DNA of 64,000 bases from Polaromonas sp. P2-4 (lineage in GTDB: Bacteria; Pseudomonadota; Gammaproteobacteria; Burkholderiales; Burkholderiaceae_C): assembly GCA_024703855.1 (NCBI GenBank), contig CP087965.1, positions 1,186,001 to 1,250,000 on the forward strand, read 5' to 3'. The translations under genes and the position numbers were made by a program. The notes beneath the pieces are model-generated. The model was not told the DNA's origin and did no database searches. It saw nothing but the letters and a program-made list of their open reading frames with translations. Positions 41,463 to 50,639 of the stretch are shown here, in pieces. The number at the start of each line of letters is the position of its first letter. The first letter of the stretch is position 1.

Positions 41463-43006
41463 TCATGGGCGAGTTTTGTTGACTGAGGGGCCGGCAGGCG
41501 GCAAGGCCGCGAGCCGCTGCTCAAGCGCACGCAGCACGGGGCCAATGTTGGCTCCCACTCTGATCTGGGGGTTCGAAAAGCCGTCCTCTTTGCCGGCGTC
41601 TATCTCCCGCTGCTGGATAAGCGGGACGGCCCGGGCAAATGCCTGCTCGAAAGAATGTGTTTTGCGCAGCTGCTCGTCAAACATGGCCCGGCCAAAGAAG
41701 GTGAGCTCGGACAGGCTGCCACAGCCGTAAGAGGTGTGGGTGGCATCCGCCGCCGTCATGACCAGCGTGGTGTCGCTGGCCAGCGCATCGACCCAGCCGC
41801 CCGAGTAGCAGGCTGACACGGCAATCACGCGGTGGCGTATGCCGGCCTTGTCCAGCGCGCCCCGCAGCTCGGTGGGACTCAGGGGCTGGACCTCCAGCGG
41901 CCAGTGCGAGGCGGCGAGCTTGGCATCACGCGCGCCGTGTGAAGTCAGGTAGACCACCAGCACATCGTTGTCCCGGTCCATGCGCCGGGCCAGTGCCTCG
42001 ATGGCCCGCTGCAGGTTCAAGGTCGTCGCCCAGGGATGGGTCTTGGCGCTGCTGCCGTGGTTCAGAAGATGGATCACGCGGCCGCTGGCGTCAAAACGCT
42101 CGGCGAGCACACGGCTCACCATGGTGCTTTCGCGCAGGAAAACGTCTTCAGCGGCATAGGGCGCAAACACCAGCCCGTACACATCCGCGACGCCGGGGCG
42201 TTCTGGCGTGATGGCGGCGATGGTGCGCTGCCACAGCGCCTGCTGCTCTTCCAGGGTTTGCTGGGTCAGACGCAGCCTCGGCTTGTCGTCTTCGGCACTG
42301 GCCTTGCGCGCATAGTCCTGCTGCCAGGCACGGGCCTCGAATTGCCAGGTCATCAGGCCCGTGCTCGCGATCAATGCCAGCGCAAACACCGCAGCACGCC
42401 ACGTCCAGCCGGCGAACCGCACAATCAAAAGAAGCTGACGCCCAGCGACCATGCGGTGAACGCGAGGTAAAAAGCCCAATACAGCCAAGGCGCCGAGAAC
42501 ACCTTGCCCTTGACCCAGCCATGGACGATGGCACCCATCAGGCCCTCATACACCAGGGTATTGGGCAGGGACGCTGCCAGCCACAGCACAAACCACGTGG
42601 CCACGCCGGCCAGGCGCGGGCTGGTTCGCGTCGTGGAACCATCCTGGCTTGCCTGCGCCGGAAAGGCCCACCAGGCCAGGCCGATAAAAACGGCCAAGGT
42701 CCACCAGCCTGACAGCCAGGCCTGCACATCAAAGCGGGCAGGACCCGCAATCTCAACACGCGGTGCGGCGGCCTCTACCGCAAAAACCACCAAGGCAATG
42801 ATGAGCACCTGCCAGGACGCAGGCGCACGCCCGGCCACTCGGGGGAATAGAAAAAATGCGGCACGCAGGCCTTCGACTACCCAGCGAAACGTCGGCAAAA
42901 AGGTGGCTTGATCAGGACCGTGGTCGCCGCCGGCAAAACCGCCAGCGCCGCTCACCAGGGGCTCGGGAATACCGGGCAGCGTAGGTTGAATTTGGGAATC
43001 ATTCAT
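41463..43006 (-). CDS. membrane-anchored peptidase C13 (legumain/caspase-like), frame-disrupted
   Basis: About 514 residues. The N-terminal 210 residues hold several helices (VLIIALVVFAVEAAAP, WTLAVFIGLAWWAFPAQ, WLYWAFYLAFTAWSLGV), with one more (AAVFALALIASTGLMTW) before the catalytic part. A frame change near 42440 joins them. The cysteine-protease dyad is visible: His in VVYLTSHGARD and Cys in VIAVSACYSGGWVDA, the C13/clan CD arrangement. Bacterial members are poorly studied. It lies 23 bp after fdhD on the same strand. Confidence 0.8.
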
Positions 43007-43029
43007 GGCGGCATCATGCCACGCCACAC

Positions 43030-43907
43030 TCAGGATTCAGCAACCGGCGCGCGCAGTTTGGGCCCTGCCAGTTCGGGCTGCAACTTCAGGCGCTCGGCGT
43101 GAGCGTAGCAAACAAAACGCTTGTTGGTCGCACGGCCAATCGCGCACAGGCCTACCGATTGCGCAACCTGGTGCCCCATCTGCGTGATGCCGCTGCGACA
43201 CCACAATCGGCACGCCCATCTGGGCGGACTTGATGACCATTTCGCTGGTCAGGCGGCCGGTCGTGTAGAACACATGGTTTGCACCCTGCGCAGACACCGA
43301 CTCGTGCATCCACATCCAGCCGGCTATCGTGTCTATGGCATTGTGCCGCCCTACATCCTCTACAAACAACAACATCTCGGGTTCATCTGAAGCCGTCGTA
43401 AACAAGGCACAGGCATGGACGGACCCAGCAGACTTGTAGGTCGTTTCTTTCAGGCGGATGGTGTTGACCAGCGCATAGAGTTGGCTTTGCGTGATGCTGG
43501 CGCTGTCGGGCAACTCAATCTGGTCCACCTCGTCCATCAGCCCGCCAAACACACTGCCCTGTCCGCAGCCGGTGGTCACCACGCGCCTTGACGTTTTTTC
43601 TTCAATGTCTGCAATGCCGTGACGGGTTTTGACGGCGGCAGCGCCCACGTCCCAATCGACGGTGATCGACTCGATGTCATGCACCGTGTTGACCAGCCGC
43701 TGGTTGCGCAGGTAACCGAGTACCAGCAACTCAGGATGCGCGCCCAAGGTCATGAGCGTGACCAACTCGCGTTTGTCCACATAGACCGTCAACGCGCTCG
43801 GCCGGAATGGAAACTTTGTGCTGTTCACCGTATTCGTTGACGGCATCCACCTCGCAGGTCAACGGTGCTTGGGCTTGCGTCAGGAAGGGTAAGGAAGGCA
43901 AGGGCAT
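43030..43907 (-). CDS. fdhD: formate dehydrogenase accessory sulfurtransferase FdhD (frame-disrupted)
   Basis: Transfers sulfur to the molybdenum cofactor of formate dehydrogenases; required for their activity. From the ATG at 43907 the start reads MPLPSLPFLTQAQAPLTCEV and VSIPAERA. After an indel near 43800 it continues LTVYVDKRELVTLMTLGAHP, TTGCGQGSVFGG (Cys loop), FVEDVGRHNAIDTIAGWM and TGRLTSEMVIKSAQMG. An indel near 43195 restores QVAQSVGLCAIGRATNKRFV and a tail ending APVAES. It is the last formate gene of the cluster. Confidence 0.9.
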
Positions 43908-43977
43908 TCACGAAGCCTATCGCAAAAAAGACCGACACCTTGCGGCTCGGCCTTTTACTTTTAGTAAGCAGGGTGTC

Positions 43978-44379
43978 TCAGGATTTCTTGGCAGGATTGA
44001 CCACCGCATCCGGCTGCTTGCCGCTGGGCGGGCTGACCGCAGTAGCTGCCGGTGCAGGCACGCCCGCGGCCTCGGCCGGTTTGGCCGCTTCCGGCGGCAT
44101 GTAGACAAAAGCGCCGGGGTCGGTGCAGGCCGGCGTTGCGGCTGCCGGCTTGGTTTCCTTGCCGGCCGCCTTCGCCGATTGGTAATAACTGGCCGCCGCC
44201 TTGTCCTGCGCTTTGCACAGCTGATAGGCATCCACCTTGCCGCTCCAGGCGGTCTTGGCAGCCGCTTCCGCGGCCTTGGCCTTGGCTTCGTCGCTCAGCG
44301 GGGGAAGCTTGGCTAGCACCGTTGCACACGCGCCAGCAAGCAAAGTGGCAAACAGGCTGGAAACAAGAAGTTTTTTCAT
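43978..44379 (-). CDS. small exported protein of the formate dehydrogenase operon
   Basis: 133 residues, intact. The Sec signal peptide MKKLLVSSLFATLLAGACAT is followed by a short helical region (PPLSDEAKAKAAEAAAKTAW, DAYQLCKAQDKAAASYY) with one Cys, and then a long Ala/Pro-rich low-complexity tail with a second Cys (TPACTDPGAFVYMPPEA). The two Cys residues could form a disulfide. It starts 12 bp after fdhC. I know no function; position suggests a periplasmic partner of the membrane-bound enzyme. Confidence 0.68.
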   Translation of the reverse strand: MKKLLVSSLFATLLAGACATVLAKLPPLSDEAKAKAAEAAAKTAWSGKVDAYQLCKAQDKAAASYYQSAKAAGKETKPAAATPACTDPGAFVYMPPEAAKPAEAAGVPAPAATAVSPPSGKQPDAVVNPAKKS

Positions 44380-44391
44380 GAGGCGCTCGCT

Positions 44392-45610
44392 TCAGGCTTG
44401 TACGGTCTGGCTGGGTGGCTGCTCAGGTGGTGCGGGCTGGCTACGCTGGGCCGCAACCTTGCCGGCTTTGACATCGTCGTACCAGTACTCGTGGTGCTCC
44501 CTGGCCCAGGTTTCATCGACATAACCGGTTCTCATGGATTTGTAGGCACCCTGCATACCGATGGTGCCCAGATAGATATGACCGAGGAACATACACATCA
44601 TGAGCACAGTGGCCACAGCATGCACCATGTGCGCCACTTGCATGGTGGCACGCTCATAGACCAGGCCGGGCAGCAGTTTGTCAAGCACCAAGCCCGACGA
44701 CACCACCACCACACCGAGGAAAAACACGCCGCCCCAGAAGATCAGCTTTTCACCGGCATTGAAGCGGTTTGAAGGAGGCTCGCCGCCGGAAATCAGGCCA
44801 CCGCCCTTGAGCAGCCAGTTCAGGTCGCCTTTTTGCGGCCAGTTGTCGCGCAGAAAGGTAAAAAACACAATCACCAGCGACACGGCAAACAGCGGGCCGG
44901 CAAAGTTGTGCATGGTTTTGAGCGTATAGGTCAGCCAGCCGAACAGCGTACCGCCAATGACCGGCTGCAGGAAGAACTTGCCAAAGGCCATGACCAGGCC
45001 GGAAATGGCCAGAATGGAAAACGCAATCGCATTCGACCAGTGCGCCGCGCTCAAACGGGGTAAACCGCTCGATCTTGCGGCCGGTTTCCGCACCATGCGT
45101 CTTGATGCTGCCCTTGCTGAAATAGAACATCGCAATCGCCAGCAACACGATCAGGAACAGCGAACCGCCGTATGGAATGATCCAGTTGTTGCGCACCTGC
45201 CGCCAGGCTTCACCGGCATTGGTCAGGCGCGAACCCGGGTATTGCACAAAGGGCTGGATCAAATTGCCGGCTTCGGGCGCTTCGCTTTTGGGCAGGCTGC
45301 TGTAGCCGGTGACGCCCGCGCCCACCTGGCGCCACAGGGGCGCATTGTTGCCCGGCTGGACCTTGGCGCGTTCGCTGTTAGTCTGCTTGGCGTAGTTGGG
45401 GTCGGCGCTGGCGTCGGGCTTGACTTCAAAAATGTTCTGACCCTGAATGCCAGCCGTTGCTGCAGGAGAAACGGGGGAAGCTGGGGCCGGTGCAGCCGTT
45501 GGCGTGACCACGCCCGATGCTTGCGCGGGCTGTGCCGCAGGCACCTGCGCTGCAGCCAGGCCCGTCAGGCCAATTGCTATTAAAAGCATAGCTAGTTGCG
45601 CACGTTTCAT
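44392..45610 (-). CDS. fdhC: formate dehydrogenase gamma subunit, cytochrome b556 (frame-disrupted)
   Basis: The membrane subunit that carries electrons from formate to the quinone pool. The start at 45610 gives signal-like MKRAQLAMLLIAIGLTGLAA, then a long Pro/Ala-rich periplasmic stretch, helix PYGGSLFLIVLLAIAMFYF, and, after an indel near 45055, the b-type core: HWSNAIAFSILAISGLVMAF, LKTMHNFAGPLFAVSLVIVF and VAHMVHAVATVLMMCMFLGH, with the haem-ligand histidines. About 405 residues. The N-terminal extension before the cytochrome core is typical of betaproteobacterial members. Its signal peptide codons coincide with a family A repeat. Confidence 0.88.
45570..45606. repeat. family A-like repeat within fdhC signal-peptide codons
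   Basis: AATTGCTATTAAAAGCATAG followed by CTAGTTGCGC matches the hairpin-plus-GCGC part of family A and is translated on the minus strand as the hydrophobic core of the FdhC leader. Confidence 0.45.
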
Positions 45611-45625
45611 AAGGCCTCCAGCCAT

Positions 45626-45865
45626 TTATTTCGTAGCATCCGTCTTGGAGTACTCGTTCTGGGTGTTCTGCACACGGGCCTTGAGGCCTTGCTCCCAGCT
45701 GGTCCTGTCGCCCTTCTTCCAGCCCGGTGCCGCAAACTGGTTTTCCGCGCCCTGAAAGTGCGCGACATCACTCTTGGCGGCGCTCAGCGTTTGAGGTGTT
45801 TGAGGTTTTTCACCGCAGGCGGACAAACCGGCCAGGGCGATGGTGAGCATTAAAAGGCGCATCAT
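45626..45865 (-). CDS. small lipoprotein of the formate dehydrogenase operon
   Basis: 79 residues. The leader MMRLLMLTIALAGLSACGEK contains a lipobox (LSAC), so the mature protein would be lipid-anchored. The mature part, AAKSDVAHFQGAENQFAAPG then WKKGDRTSWEQGLKARVQNT, is hydrophilic with three Trp. The start overlaps the fdhB stop by four bases and the stop lies 15 bp before fdhC, so it is a coupled member of the operon. No function is known to me; an assembly or scaffold role for the membrane complex is possible. Confidence 0.72.
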   Translation of the reverse strand: MMRLLMLTIALAGLSACGEKPQTPQTLSAAKSDVAHFQGAENQFAAPGWKKGDRTSWEQGLKARVQNTQNEYSKTDATK

Positions 45866-46479
45866 GATTTCCCTCCTGCGGGCTGGCCTGCCTGTTTGGA
45901 ACCATAAGCCGTTCCCCAGCCCCAGACCTCGGCACCCTTGCCGCGCTGCACGACCCGGTTGCGGAAGATGTCGGCGACCACATCGCCATCGCCGGCCAGC
46001 AGGGCCTTGGTGGAGCACTGCTCGGCACAGGCCGGCAATTTGCCTTCGGCCAGCCGGTTACGGCCATATTTCTCAAACTCGGCCTGACTGCCGTTGGCCT
46101 CGGGACCACCGGCGCAGAAGGTGCATTTGTCCATCTTGCCGCGCACGCCAAACGTGCCCTGCGAAGGAAATTGCGGTGCGCCAAAGGGGCAGGCGTAGGA
46201 ACAGTAACCGCATCCGATGCAAACGTCTTTGTCGTGCAGCACCACGCCTTCGTCGGTGCGGTAAAAGCAGTTGACGGGGCAGACGGCCATGCAGGGTGCG
46301 TCGCTGCAATGCATGCAGGCCACTGAAATGGATTTTTCGCCCGGAATACCGTCATTGAGCGTGACCACGCGGCGGCGGTTGACGCCCCACGGGACTTCGT
46401 TTTCGTTTTTACAGGCGGTGACACAGCCGTTGCATTCAATGCAGCGCTCGGCGTCACAGACAAATTTCATGCGTGCCAT
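45862..46479 (-). CDS. fdhB: formate dehydrogenase beta subunit, four [4Fe-4S] clusters
   Basis: 205 residues, intact. Four ferredoxin motifs are visible: CIECNGCVTAC, CMHCSDAPCMAVCPV, CIGCGYCSYACPFGAP and CTFCAG...CAEQC. These relay electrons from the catalytic subunit to cytochrome b, as in FdnH/FdoH/HybA-type proteins. The ATG at 46479 follows GGAGGA. A family B repeat separates it from fdhA. No C-terminal membrane anchor helix is apparent, unlike E. coli FdnH. Confidence 0.9.
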   Translation of the reverse strand: MARMKFVCDAERCIECNGCVTACKNENEVPWGVNRRRVVTLNDGIPGEKSISVACMHCSDAPCMAVCPVNCFYRTDEGVVLHDKDVCIGCGYCSYACPFGAPQFPSQGTFGVRGKMDKCTFCAGGPEANGSQAEFEKYGRNRLAEGKLPACAEQCSTKALLAGDGDVVADIFRNRVVQRGKGAEVWGWGTAYGSKQAGQPAGGKS

Positions 46480-46501
46480 AGTTCCTCCGTACGCAGCGCA
46501 G

Positions 46502-46570
46502 GGCCGCCCCAAGCAAGTACAGCCCCCTCGAGGGGCAGCGTATTACACAAAGTGAAAAGCGTGGGGGCCA
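46502..46570. repeat. dispersed repeat family B
   Basis: GGCCGCCCCAAGCAAGTACA, CCCCTCGAGGGGCAGCG, then ACACAAAGTGAAAAGCGTGG, lies between fdhA and fdhB. Related copies are at 34723-34808 and 38084-38152. Being inside an operon, it may form an mRNA hairpin. Confidence 0.75.
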
Positions 46571-46573
46571 TAT

Positions 46574-49549
46574 TTACGCTCTCTCGACGTTGCAGATCGT
46601 CGTCTTGGTTTCCTGCATCATCGTCACGCTGTCGTAACCATAGGTCGTGGCCGTGTTGGCCGCCTCGCCACGCACGATCGGGTGTGCGCCGCTGGGGTAG
46701 TAGGCCAGCATGTCGGCACCCTGCCAGCGGCCCGAGAAGTGGTACGGCATGAAGACCGTGTCCGGTCCCACGCGCTCCGTCACCAGGGCCTGCACATTCA
46801 GGCGAGCGCCGGTCGGCGTGCTGACCCAGGCGCGCTCGCCATTGCGAATGCCTCTGTCCGCAGCGATTTTTGGATTGATTTCGATGAACATCTCCTGCTG
46901 CAACTCGGCCAGCCAGGGGTTGGAGCGGGTTTCTTCGCCGCCACCTTCATATTCAACCAGCCGGCCGGAGGTCAGGATCAGCGGGAATTTCTCGTGCACC
47001 TTGTCGGCGATGTTTTTCTGCTGGACAGTTTTGTACAAGGTGGGCAAGCGCCAGAAGGCTTTCTTGTCGTCGTGGGTCGGGTATTTGGCCACCAGATCGG
47101 GGCGAATGCCGTAGAGCGGCTCACGGTGCTGCGGAATCGCGTCGGGGAAATTCCAGACCAGCGCACGTGCCTTGGCATTGCCAAACGGATGGCAGCCGTG
47201 GTTTTTCATGACCACGCGAATGATGCCGCCGGATGAGTCGGTTTTCCAGTTTTTACCTTCGGCTGCGGTTTTTTCAGCATCGGTCAACTCGTCCCACCAA
47301 CCCAGCTTCTTCATCAGCAGGTGGTCAAACTCGGGATAGCCGGTCGTGATGTCGGCCCCCTTGGAAAACGAGCCGTCTTCTGCCAGCAGGTTCTTGCCCT
47401 CACGCTCCACGCCGAAATTGGCGCGGAAGTTGCCGCCGCCCTCCATGACATGCTTGGACGTGTCATAGAGATTGGGCGAGCCCGGGTGCTTGAGTTCAGG
47501 CGTGCCGTAACAGGGCCATGGCAGGCCGAAGTAGTCACCCGTCGTGTCGTAGCCGGTTTCCTTGTCCTTGCCGCCTCGGGACTTGAGGGTCTTGACGTCA
47601 AACAAATGCATGTTGCGCATGTGCGCCTTCAGGCGCTCGGGGCTCTGGCCGGTATAGCCAATGGTCCAGCAGGTCTTGTTGATTTCGCGCAGGATTTCTT
47701 CGGGCATGGGCTCGTCCAGGCCCTTGACCTTGTGCATCTTGAAGTTCTTGGACAGCTCTTTGGCAAAGCCCAGCTTCTCGGCGAACTGGTGCATGATCAT
47801 GTGGTCGCTGCGGCTTTCCCACAGCGGCTCAATCACCTTTTCACGCCACTGCAGCGAGCGGTTCGAGGCCGTCACGGAGCCGCTGGTTTCAAATTGCGTG
47901 GCCGCCGGCAGCAAATACACCGCGCGGTTGGGGTTGAGGTCTTCAGGCTTGCCCGGCATGGCTGCCATGGCCGCGGTTGCAGAAGGATAGGGATCCACAA
48001 CAACCAGCAAATCCAGTTTGTCCATGGCGCGCTTCATCTCCAGGCCACGGGTCTGGGAGTTGGGCGCATGGCCCCAGAAGAACACAGCGCGCAGGTTGGA
48101 GTCCTGGTCAATGAGTTCATTTTTCTCCATCACGCCATCAATCCAGCGCGAGACGGTGATGCCGGGCTTACCCATCATGGCAGGCGAGGCATAACGCCCC
48201 TTGATCCAGTCGAAGTCAATGCCCCAGATCTTGGCAAAGTGCTTCCAGGAACCTTCCGTCAGGCCGTAATAACCAGGCAGGGAGTCAGGGTTGGGGCCCA
48301 CGTCGGTGGCACCCTGCACGTTGTCGTGACCACGGAAAATGTTGGTGCCACCACCCGAGACGCCGACGTTGCCGAGCGCCAGCTGCAGAATGCAGGAGGC
48401 GCGAACGATGGCGTTGCCGATGGTGTGCTGGGTTTGGCCCATGCACCAGACGATGGTAGACGGCCGTTTTTTGGCCATCATTTCAGCGGCCATGTACACG
48501 CGGGCCTCAGGCACGCCGCAGGCTTCTTCGACCTTGTCCGGCGTCCACTTGGCCAGCACTTCTTCCTTGACCTTGTCCATGCCGTAGACGCGGTCATTGA
48601 TGTACTTCGTGTCTTCCCAGCCGTTCTTGAAGATGTGATACAGCATGCCGAACAGGAAGGCAATGTCTGAGCCCGAGCGGAGGCGAATGTATTCATCAGC
48701 CTTGGCGGCTGTGCGGGTAAAGCGCGGGTCCACCACGATCATCTTGCAGCCGGTTTCCTTGGCATGCAGCATGTGCAGCAGGCTGACCGGATGGGCCTCA
48801 GCCGCATTGGAGCCAATGTACAAGGCGCACTTGCTGTTTTGCATGTCGTTGTACGAATTGGTCATGGCACCATAACCCCAGGTGTTGGCGACGCCAGCCA
48901 CCGTGGTGGAGTGGCAGATACGCGCCTGGTGGTCGCAGTTGTTGCTGCCCCACAAGCTCACAAACTTGCGCATCAGGTAGGCCTGCTCGTTGTTGTGCTT
49001 GGAAGAGCCGATCCAGTAAACGGAGTCCGGGCCACTGGCCTTGCGCAGCTCCAGTAATTTGGCGCTGATCTCGTTGAGTGCTGTGTCCCAGGTGATGCGC
49101 TCGTACTTGCCGTTGACCAGCTTCATGGGATAACGCAGGCGGTATTCGCCATGGCCGTGCTCGCGCACCGCAGCACCCTTGGCACAGTGGGCGCCCAGAT
49201 TGATCGGTGAATCAAACACCGGCTCCTGGCGCACCCAGATGCCGTTTTCAACCACGGCATCAATCGCACAGCCTACCGAGCAGTGGGTACACACGGTGCG
49301 CTTGACCTCGATTTTTCCGCCGGCGTCACCGGCTGCCGGCGCTGCCGCCCTGGCTTTTTAACCAGCGTCAACTGCGTTGCCGCAAGGCCAACACCCACGC
49401 CGAGGCCCGAGCGCCGCAGGAAGGCGCGCCGGTCCATGGTCGGCAGCGCGTTGGACAGGCCCCTGCGACAAGCTTTGTACAAAGCGTGCAGAGCCCGCGC
49501 GATGCGCCGGATCGCCATAAATACCCTGGGGTTTTTTCGTGAGAAGCAT
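46574..49549 (-). CDS. fdhA: formate dehydrogenase alpha subunit, molybdopterin (membrane-bound enzyme), frame-disrupted near 5' end
   Basis: The catalytic subunit, about 990 residues, oxidising formate to CO2 with Mo- or W-bis-MGD. From the ATG at 49549 (MLLTKKPQGIYGDPAHRAGS), an indel near 49450 leads to the Tat signal TMDRRAFLRRSGLGVGVG. A second near 49330 leads to the proximal [4Fe-4S] motif CTHCSVGCAIDAVVENG. The active-site residue is Cys, not selenocysteine, in ARICHSTTVAGVA. Later landmarks are GSNAAEAHPVSLLHM, GGTNIFRGHDNVQGATD and FMPYHFSGRWQGADML. The Tat leader places it on the periplasmic side with FdhB and FdhC. Confidence 0.93.
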
Positions 49550-49581
49550 GAAGCTCTCCGTAAGAATGAAAACGCGATGAA

Positions 49582-49791
49582 CTAGATGCGTGCGGTTTTG
49601 TAATAGCGCTTGACGTGTTCCGACAAGCTGTAACCACCGCCTTTTTCAGGCACGGGTTTTTTGGGCTCTTCAAGCGCGATTTCCCGGTGCGGGCGCACCG
49701 GGCAAAGCCACAATCGCTGCGGCGGCCGCGCCGGTGGCTGCGACACCGAAAAGAAGCTCCTGCGCGAGGGTTTTGGCTGGCTTTCCTGCAT
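49582..49791 (-). CDS. small Tat-signal protein of the formate dehydrogenase operon
   Basis: About 68 residues. MQESQPKPSRRSFFSV contains twin arginines, and the neighbouring frame (two compensating indels near 49740 and 49680) gives a hydrophobic AATGAAAAAIVALPG stretch. The end is EKGGGYSLSEHVKRYYKTARI. This short protein is regularly found just upstream of betaproteobacterial membrane-bound FDH genes. Its role is not established; it may accompany FdhA through the Tat pore or anchor the complex. GGAGAA precedes the ATG. Confidence 0.72.
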   Translation of the reverse strand: MQESQPKPSRRSFFSVSQPPARPPQRLWLCPVRPHREIALEEPKKPVPEKGGGYSLSEHVKRYYKTARI

Positions 49792-50010
49792 GGTGTTCTC
49801 CAAGGAAGCTGGGCTAAGGTATGTAACTGTTTGCACACTCTACGCCTGTGCGCCATGCACCACAATGGCTTGGACGGGTCAAACGCAGATCCTAGGGAAA
49901 ACGATAGGTAGCCTTCACTTTTGTGCAGTGCCAATGAGGCGGCCTCAGTGAAAAGACAGGCCTGCATTTGCGACGATCTCGTGGGACCGGGACGAGCGCG
50001 AGCTGGCTCT

Positions 50011-50625
50011 TCAGGCCAGCATGTCAAATCCTTGCGATTCGACACTGATAAAGGCTTGCGTGAAGGCTGCGAGTGTGCTGTAAAAACGCGCCTTGGGGTG
50101 CTGCATGAGCGCCTCGCACATCAGCGGAAACCAGGGCTGAACATGCTGCGCGAAAAACTCGCGCTGGCGTGTCAGGTTGGCCACGGCCACGTCATCGCCG
50201 GCAATCAGGTAACGCATGACTTCGCACAGGTAGGCCACATGGTCTTCGGTTTCCGGCATGGCATCGTCACGTGCCAGTCCCAAGGCTGCAATATCGGTGC
50301 GCAAGGCGGCAAGCGGCTTTTCATTGAGAAATCCGCTGAGGTAATGGGAGCCAAACAGGTAGACATCGGGCTTGCCCACGCCACCGAACAGGGCGTCGTA
50401 CTCCTGGCCGATTTCGGCCAGGCTTTTGCCCCGCGCGGCAGCCACCAGTTCACCCCACGAACTTTCCAGCACCGCCCCCGCAGCCGGTGCTTCGGTGGCG
50501 GCAAGACGCATGTTTTCATGCAACTCGGCCGTCGGCGCTGCGTAGTAAAGGGCAGCGAGCAAGCCATAGACTTCCGCACGCGCGGTTTCTTCGTCCAGGG
50601 TGGAAGACACGAGTTGGGCTTGCAT
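50011..50625 (-). CDS. TorD/DmsD-family molybdoenzyme chaperone
   Basis: 204 residues, intact and all-helical. Family features are EVYGLLAALYYAAPTAELHE, the acidic EYDALFGGVGKPDVYLFGSH (the ExxxLF...P..L region of TorD proteins) and DHVAYLCEVMRYLIAGDD. Such chaperones bind the Tat leader and help cofactor insertion; here the likely client is FdhA, encoded two genes downstream. It starts 14 bp after the poly-ferredoxin gene. A 219 bp gap to the small Tat-signal gene shows no clear feature. Confidence 0.87.
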   Translation of the reverse strand: MQAQLVSSTLDEETARAEVYGLLAALYYAAPTAELHENMRLAATEAPAAGAVLESSWGELVAAARGKSLAEIGQEYDALFGGVGKPDVYLFGSHYLSGFLNEKPLAALRTDIAALGLARDDAMPETEDHVAYLCEVMRYLIAGDDVAVANLTRQREFFAQHVQPWFPLMCEALMQHPKARFYSTLAAFTQAFISVESQGFDMLA

Positions 50626-50639
50626 GGTGTTGATTCAAC

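Noticed and set aside
47321..48670. 449-codon plus-strand open frame opposite fdhA
   Set aside because: Antisense shadow of an intact molybdopterin domain.
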